This document shows, piece by piece, positions 57,376 to 64,000 of a stretch of DNA of 64,000 nucleotides (position 1 is the stretch's first letter; the number at the start of each line of letters is the position of its first letter). The notes below the pieces were generated by a model. It saw only the letters and a list, made by a program, of their open reading frames with translations, was not told the DNA's origin and did not search any database. The DNA lies in contig JANUWF010001161.1 of NCBI GenBank assembly GCA_026120185.1, positions 1,188,001 through 1,252,000 on the forward strand, in the 5' to 3' direction. The position numbers were made by a program, and so were the translations under genes. Origin of the DNA: Voacanga thouarsii (Eukaryota; Streptophyta; Magnoliopsida; Gentianales; Apocynaceae).

Positions 57376-60029
57376 CTATCCAATATTGAGAAGGAAGCAC
57401 CGAATCCCAATGCAAAATAATTTTATGATCTATTGCATAAGGCAGAAGAGCCATTGTTCTAAGGGCGTACATGTCATTTAAAGTTGTCAACCATGTCGCA
57501 GATGTTTCATTTGATGTCCAAGCAAAATATGCCTGATATTCACTTTGATAATTGGGCTAATCTTATTAATAAAATTCTACCAAATGATAGGAACAAGCTG
57601 CTAGAAATTTTCTACAATACAAAGAAGTTTGTGAAAGCTCTTAGGTTCCTAGTAGAAAAGTTTCATGTATGTGTCAATGGATGTATACTAGTTTGAAAAG
57701 ATGATGACGAATTAATGAATTGCAAATTCTACAATCCTTCCTAATACGAGCCAAGAATTTTGGAAAAATCCAAACTCGCTCAATATAAGAAGATGCATTA
57801 CTTTCCTATTACTGTATCAAAGGAAACTATCGAGCATATAATAATGGCATAAAGACCATGTGCAAGTGGTTGATGAAGTGAATCACCTATCAAATGGCAA
57901 AGCATGGAATGATTTTAACATAAAACATCTATACTTTACACATGAGCCACACAATGTAATATTGGCATTGTGTGCAAATGGGTTTGCACCTTTTGGTGTA
58001 TTTGGAAAGTCATATTCTTGTTGGTCTGTCATTATCACCCCTTATAATCTACCACCTAGGATATGCATAAAGACACCATACATATTTCAATCAACAGTAA
58101 TCCCAAGACGAAGAGATCCTAGGAAGATGATTGGTGTGCATCTCCAACCACTTATTAAAGAGCTTAAATCATTTTGGCATGTGGGTATTCAGACGTATGA
58201 TATTTTTAGGAAATGTAATTTTAATATATAGGCTGCATTTATGTGGACAATAGGGGATTTTCCTAAGTATAGGATGCTAAATTTAGGTGGACAATATCAG
58301 GTCACATGACATGCCCCATTTGTATAGAAAAAAGTTAGGCATTTCAATTTCATTATGGAAGGAAAATATGTTTATTTGATTACCATAGATAGTTTCTCCC
58401 ATGAGATCACCTGTATAAATGGAACAAGATAAACTCTTTGAAAAATCTTGTTGAAAATTATTTGCCACCACCTAAGCCCACGATTGAAGAAATTGACACC
58501 GAGTAAAGAATATTCCTAAGGTTACTATTACTGAAAGTAAAGGTACTCCTAAAGGTTATCTCAATAGTTACAGTTGGACAAAGCAAAGCATATTTTATTG
58601 GTCTTCCTTGCTTGTTTGACACAACTTAGATGTCATGCACATAGTTAAAAATTGTTTTGATAATGTTTTCAATATAGCCATAGATGTAAAGGGTAAAACA
58701 AAAGATACCCTTGATGCTCGTTATGACATTGGAGAAATATGCAAGAAAAAAAGAATTGGCATTGAACCCCAGAGAGAGCATTAGATCAAAGGTAACTTAT
58801 TATCTTGACAAACGAGAGCAACGTATTTTTTATAAGTGGATGAAGGGTCTAAAATTTCCTAATGGTTATGCACCGAATCTATCTAGATATGTTGATATCT
58901 GAGAGCCTAAGTTAATTAACACCAAGAGTTATGATTGCTATGTGTTCATGTTACACTTATTTTTGGTTGCTTTTAGACAAATATTGCTAGAGTTGATTTG
59001 GAATACCTTGATTGAGTTTAGCTTGTTTTTTACTGAACTATGTGCCACTAAGTTAACTATGAGTAAGATGAGAGAGTTGGAAGAAAATATAACTGTTATA
59101 TTATGTAAGTTGGAGAGAATATTTCCACCCTCATTCTTTAACTTAATGGAGCATCTTCCAATTCATTTATCATATGAAACTCGTGCATGTGGTCCAATTC
59201 AATAGCATTGGATATTTTCATTTGAAAGGTAATTCTCTAACCTTCATAATCATGTAAGTTATAATTGGCATTTCAATTCATTATAGTGGTGACTAAAACT
59301 TTTTGGACAATGATATCTCTATCATTTGAAAAAGAAGATCAGAAATAAGACTAGGGTTGAGGCATCTATAGTCAATGCTCATTTGGTAGACGAGACTTCT
59401 AATTTTACAATATACTATTTTAAGTGGCATAGGGTAACAAGAAGTAGGTGTCCAAGCCGACATGATAACAACGGTAACATACACCATTCTACAAACAATT
59501 TCTCAATTTTTGCTTTATCAGTTAGTCAGTAGGTAGATATTCTATATGGTGGCTTACTGACAAAGTATACAAGGCTACCCATCTTTATGAGTTGCTAAAT
59601 TGTTCAGAGGTGGAACCATTTATCAGGTTTTTTTTTATCTATGACTTAGTAGAAATATTCACTCATTTATAAAAGACTAACTCTTCTATTTGTGAATAAT
59701 GGATAGTAAGTTATTTTTATAATCCAAATTTAGTGTGTTTATTGGTTAATTATGCACCCATTATCCACAAATTGGAGATTGCAACATTGACAATGAGATC
59801 GAGAGAAAATTTGATAGTTAGTTTCGTAACTGCATATATAATCACATCTTTGTACAAATTAGCATGTCTCTACTCATTATAATACTAATATTGTATAAAT
59901 TATTTAGGTTTTGTCAGTGGAGAATAATGTTAACAATCAGCTTTAAAGGGCCACATGAAGTTAATGCATTCTCTATTTACTATATTAATGGATATTGCTT
60001 TCATACTATGAGCTACAGAGAAGGACAAT
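57376..60029 (+). pseudogene. CACTA TNP2-like transposase, main part
   Basis: Continues from 28316. Pieces in order: NAKQFYDLLHKAEEPL near 57410; MSKQNMPDIHFDNWANLINK at 57514; KFHVCVNGCIL near 57660; KAWNDFNIKHLYF near 57900; VILALCANGFAPFGVFGKSY and CWSVIITPYNLPPR near 57956-58050; GVHLQPLIKELKSFWHVGIQ near 58133; AAFMWTIGDFPKY near 58233; HNLDVMHIVKN near 58622 (part of the catalytic core); IFYKWMKGLKFPNGYAPNL at 58827; VILCKLERIFPPSFFNLMEH near 59096 (DUF4218); FNYYF-type and LLNCSEVEPFI near 59598; AFSIYYINGYCFHT near 59970 (C-terminal domain). It matches En/Spm (CACTA) transposases throughout but has many stops. It is cut at 60029 by element B; the transposon's right end lies outside the window. 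Confidence 0.9.
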
Positions 60030-61854
60030 TGATAGGGCCTAAATTTATATATATATTCTTAGTTATTTGAGTATATTTTGTGATATTTTTAATACAATAA
60101 CTAGTCATATTTCTTCCTATTTGATATTTCTCTTATAAAAATATTTTTCGGTGATTTTCTCTTATAAAAATATTTTTCTGTTATTTTGTACAAAAATAGG
60201 AGAATTTGGAGCTAAGTAGATAATTTTACAGTTTAGACCTAGCACCAGGCCAAGAAGATGGACCTGGCACTGGTCCTAAACTAGAGAAATAAACCAAAGG
60301 AAAAAAAAAAAAAGATGAAATAGAAGAGCTAAATTGAAAACTAGAATTGGAACAAAAGGAAGGAAAAAAATAGCAAGTGCTTTTGGCTAAGCCGCGGCTC
60401 GTGGCTTCACAAGAAGACAAAATGGAAAAGAAAAGGAAAAGAAAGGCATTGGACGTTGAGAGAATAAACAAACAAAAAAGCTGAAAAGAAAATGAAAAAG
60501 CAAGAAACATCATATGGAGGATGTAGATCATCATGGGGAGGATGCAACCAAGCCAAGCCGCGGCTCACCAAGGAGTAAAAAAAGAAAGCAAATTGCGGTG
60601 GCTCAGGAGCGGCTTGAATAGGCTCTTGCGTCTCAGGTGAAACTGATTTCAACAAATGGGTCAATTAAGTGGCTTCAATCGGCTTCAATACAAAGGAAAT
60701 TTCAATGACTTAATTGCTAGACTTTATGGCTTTATTTCAGTTCAACAAATAGTAGGGGCTTCAATATTAAGGCTGTGGATTTTGTGAATAATTTTAGAAG
60801 CTTAATAGGAAATTACTCCTTGGTGTAGGATTTTTAGGAAACTTGTAAGCCTATAAATAAAGGTTATTTATGTAGGAAATAAGTGTGCACAATGTGGAGA
60901 CTTAGAAAAATATTTTAGAGTGCACCACCAATATTTTCTCTAGAGAAATAATTTAAGGAGCATTGGTTTTGAAGGAGTTTTCATTGAAAATTAAAGGCTT
61001 GTCTATGATTATTTATCTCTTTCCTTGGTTTTCGTTTTCTTGAACAATGATGAGTTTAATTCTTTAATTGTATTTAGATATTATTCTTGAATTTATGATT
61101 TTGAGTTAATTTAGTTTTTTGATCAATTAATTATTTTCCTTGATAATTGATTACTTGTTTTATTACGAAATTGATTCTTGTTATTAACTTGCATGAAAAG
61201 GGGGTTGATAATTAATTTAATTAATTAATTTCATATTTGTTATCACTTAACTTGCTTGAAAAATAGGTTAATTGTTAAGAACTTGGGTAGTTAAAGGTTG
61301 GTTGATGATTGCTAGAATATGGATTCATTGACTAATTTCATATTTTAAATCACACAGAATATAGGGGTTTATATAATGATTGATTTTTAATGCATCTTTT
61401 AAGTAAGATTGGTGAGATAGAATATATCCATTAAGTTACTTAGAAGATAGGGAATCATGGATTGCAAACGAAGTGGTTCTAATTTAATCCTTCGTGAAAC
61501 CAAAATAGTAATTGATTGTGATATTTGCTAGATGATTCATGTCAAATTTTTGAAAATAATTATCTAATTACATATTTTTCTCTCCATAAGTTATAGTTAT
61601 ATATATATATATATATTGTTTTTATTTTTTATTTTTATTTCTTTATTAATCTAGTTGATAGGTTAAACAATCAATAAAAAGTAATTAATATGTATTTATT
61701 CCTTTGAGGATCGATACTCGTTAATTCCCTATACTATGCTTGCGATGAGTATATTTGCTCGTCTGTGTATTTTGGGATTAATATTTTAATTGAAACTTAG
61801 CTAAGGGATGGATTTAAGTTTAATGATTTTTATACACCCAAAATTTACGCATCA
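60030..61854 (+). repeat. 5' LTR of element B
   Basis: TGATAGGGCCTAAATT to TTACGCATCA, 1825 bp, longer than the 1.4-kb family members because of extra purine-rich and GC-rich sequence at about 60290-60660. The GATCGATACTCGTTAATTCC block lies at about 61709. ORFs at 60226-60664 on the minus strand come from polypurine runs. Confidence 0.88.
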
Positions 61855-61860
61855 AGTTTT

Positions 61861-61877
61861 TGGCGCCATTGTTGAGG
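61861..61877 (+). other. element B primer-binding site (tRNA-Asp type)
   Basis: TGGCGCCATTGTTGAGGA-like, four transitions away from TGGCGCCGTTGCCGGGGA, a few bases after the LTR end. Confidence 0.85.
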
Positions 61878-64000
61878 AATAATATCATGAAAAATTGTAC
61901 TTCATTGATTTAGCCATGTAAACATGTAAATAGGTAGATACGTGTTAATAATTACTAACTTATAATTGTATGTTACATATATTGTATATTTAGCTATTTA
62001 ATTTTACTAACTCCATGTTAATATGAAATATGTGCATTAATTGTATTCGACTATTCGATAATTTTTACATCATATATTTTGAGTCAATACTAACGTTTTT
62101 TATTTTCAGATTTGGACTTTTGCTGACACGGTATTTTAGATGAATTGAATTGAATTTATTTTATTAAAATTTTTAATTTTAGTTTAATGTTTAATTTATA
62201 CATTCTTATTTTACATATATTGTGCATGTGCATTAACGTAGGATTAATTTTTATTTATGTATTTATTTTGTTTTTATATTAAAAGTATATTTTTTTACTT
62301 TGACCGAGCCATTCCCCACCCCATTTTTTCTTTCTTTTTCTTCACTTTTTCTTTTTTTTTTTCTTCTTTTCTTCTTTTTCCTTTTTCACCTTCTCCTTAT
62401 CTTGCTCAATTTTTTTTTTTTTTTTTTGTTCTTTTCTTCTTTCTTCCATTTATTCCTTTTTCTTCGGCTTTTACTTTTCTTGGTTATCCCGTGAATAATG
62501 TAACTGTGGAAATAATGTAAATGGATAAATAGTTTATTTTTTATACCATGTAAATAAGTTGCTTGAGGTGTTGTATATATTTATTTATTACGAAAAACAT
62601 GTATTTGTTGTGAATAAACTATATATTAGAGTATTTTAAAAATTATTGTTGTATATTTGTTAGCTGCTAAATATTGCATATCAATACTAACACTAATAAT
62701 ATTTATATTTGTAATTAGACTATAAGGTTGTATTTTACTCATGTATTGTAATAGTTTAATTATTTCATATAACAATAATAGTAATAAGAGTTATAATATT
62801 AATTAGTTGCAATTTATGTTGCTATATCATTGTACAATAATTCCTTTGTATGCTTATAATTGTTTCGTTGTTTTTATTATTGTACCAAAAAAAAAAACAA
62901 AAAATTTTTTGTCAGAATCCTATTTTAAAAAAAAAATCGAAAAAATTTGTTGTATTGTCATTTTAATTTTTGTTCCTAATTTTTGTGTTTCTATTGTTGT
63001 GTTAATATTCATCAATAACTATCATAAGTGAATTTGTAAAATATATTGTTGTATTTAGGTTATTATTTTTATGTTATTGTGTAATTTTATTTTTTTATTT
63101 TTCTTATTTTTTATATTTTTTCCCCAAAGCATATTCATGTTGCCTTATAAAAAAAATGTATAAAAAATGAGAAAAAAAACCTGGGAAGCTTGGGAAACGA
63201 AAAATGTTCATATTGATTTTGGTATCATAGCCTGGGAAGGCTTGATGGAAACCTCCCCAGGCTTTGTTTTGTGATATTCCTAGTGGATAAAAAAAAAATA
63301 ATTATCTTTGGTGAGCCACGGCTTGCGGCTTGTTTTGTTTCTTTGGTTATGTTTCCTTTCCTTTCCTTTTGTTTATTTGTTTTTCTTCTTCTTTTTTTTT
63401 AAAGTTTTTTCTTTTCTTTTACTTTTTCTTTCGTTGTTGTTCCCGATTTCTTTTTTTTTTTTCCTTTCCAAGTTCTTCTTCTGTGCTCTTCTTCACCCGT
63501 TGTCTTCTTTAATTTTTCTAAGCCTGTTTGATTTTTGAGAAAAACTAAAGAATAAAAAAAAATTACTCGGCTTGGAAATCAAGTTCTTGATTTTTATTTA
63601 TTTATATTTTTTTATTTTTTAGCTTTTACAGCTTATGCATTTTTCTAAAATTCTTGACTTCATGATGATTTTGGCTAATTTGTGAGCTTACTGTAATCTA
63701 ATCTTTGTGTTTAATGGTGTTGTTGGAATTGATGAAATTGTGGATTGGAATTCTGCTACTATAATTCTGGAATAGATTGGTAAAAGGTATTGTTGTGGGA
63801 ACAAGTTTTTTTTAGAGTGAGTTATTTGGAAAAAATTTTGAAATGGTGTTCTTGGACTTCATTGCAAATTTTATTATTAAACGTTGTGTTTGTTGTTGTT
63901 GTTGAGCAAAACCATCTATAACCAACAAGCAACACCACAATGTAATTTTGTGCTATCTCAAGCGCAATTGAGATGACTGTGATCATTGGCACCACTTTTG
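61878..64000 (+). other. element B untranslated leader
   Basis: No gag or other ORF. Two long pyrimidine-rich tracts (about 62315-62470 and 63345-63515), AT-rich filler between them, a hairpin-like CCTGGGAAGG...CCTCCCCAGG at 63230-63262, and GTGAGCCACGGCTTGCGGCTTG at 63310-63332. ORFs in the pyrimidine tracts are Phe/Leu/Ser simple-sequence products. Confidence 0.6.

Larger units (their letters stand above)
60030..64000 (+). mobile_element. Athila/Tat-like element B, 5' part (continues past the window)
   Basis: Plus-strand LTR 60030-61854 followed by a tRNA-Asp-type primer site and about 2.1 kb of leader without gag. It inserted into the C-terminal coding region of the TNP2-like pseudogene, independently of element A. 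Confidence 0.85.

Noticed and set aside
60226..60664. Minus-strand ORFs of 102 and 85 residues
   Set aside because: Antisense of purine-rich LTR sequence; not conserved in the sibling LTRs.
62257..63538. Phe/Ser/Leu-rich ORFs that look like membrane proteins
   Set aside because: They lie in polypyrimidine tracts of a retrotransposon leader; composition explains the hydrophobicity.

Overview
The window looks like gene-poor, TE-dense heterochromatin of a flowering plant, most likely a eudicot. It is very AT-rich, and nearly all recognisable coding sequence belongs to plant LTR retrotransposons (Ty1/copia, Ty3/gypsy chromovirus, Ty3/gypsy Athila/Tat type), CACTA DNA transposons and an endogenous plant pararetrovirus (Caulimoviridae). 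I found no intact host gene; the only host-like trace is a short histone H2B-tail-like pseudogene near 26911. Every element is decayed by stops, frameshifts and deletions, often through C-to-T/G-to-A transitions. The species cannot be named from the sequence.

Left part (1-6547, minus strand): an internally deleted Athila/Tat-like element with 3' LTR (470-2040), polypurine tract, a Transposase_32-type ORF remnant (about 3960-4681) and a gag C-terminus (about 6195-6547). The pol region is absent.

Second block (about 6640-26817, plus strand): a chromovirus with gag zinc knuckle, protease, RT, RNase H, integrase and a long 3' LTR. It is broken by a minus-strand solo copia LTR (8291-10021, TSD CTGGA), by copia-1 (10279-20716, whose 5' LTR carries another solo LTR at 12052-13780, TSD GTAAA) and by a solo Athila/Tat LTR (24736-26094, TSD CCCGG).

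Third block (about 27930 to the end): a deep nest. A CACTA transposon with a TNP2-like transposase pseudogene is split by Athila/Tat element A (28317-57375, minus, TSD CTATC). The ORF of element A is split by a second CACTA element (33527-55256, TSD ACA). That element holds an endogenous caulimovirid (about 35117-52830), itself split by copia-2 (36043-43207) and by a 4.3-kb solo chromovirus-type LTR (48120-52406, TSD AATTA) that carries a SINE-like promoter. Six nest levels can be followed, and four junctions have perfect target-site duplications. Athila/Tat element B (60030 to beyond 64000) cuts the same TNP2 gene again.

The caulimovirid fragment keeps a collinear, circularly permuted layout: RNase H tail, 3' ORF, promoter/leader with TATA box and poly(A) signal, perfect tRNA-Met primer site, small N-terminal ORFs, coat protein with zinc knuckle, movement protein, then two successive retropepsin-like domains in one reading frame. 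The coat-before-movement order recalls cavemo-/solendoviruses. The doubled protease-like region is the most unusual signal here. The reverse transcriptase itself is missing, so this copy is not functional.
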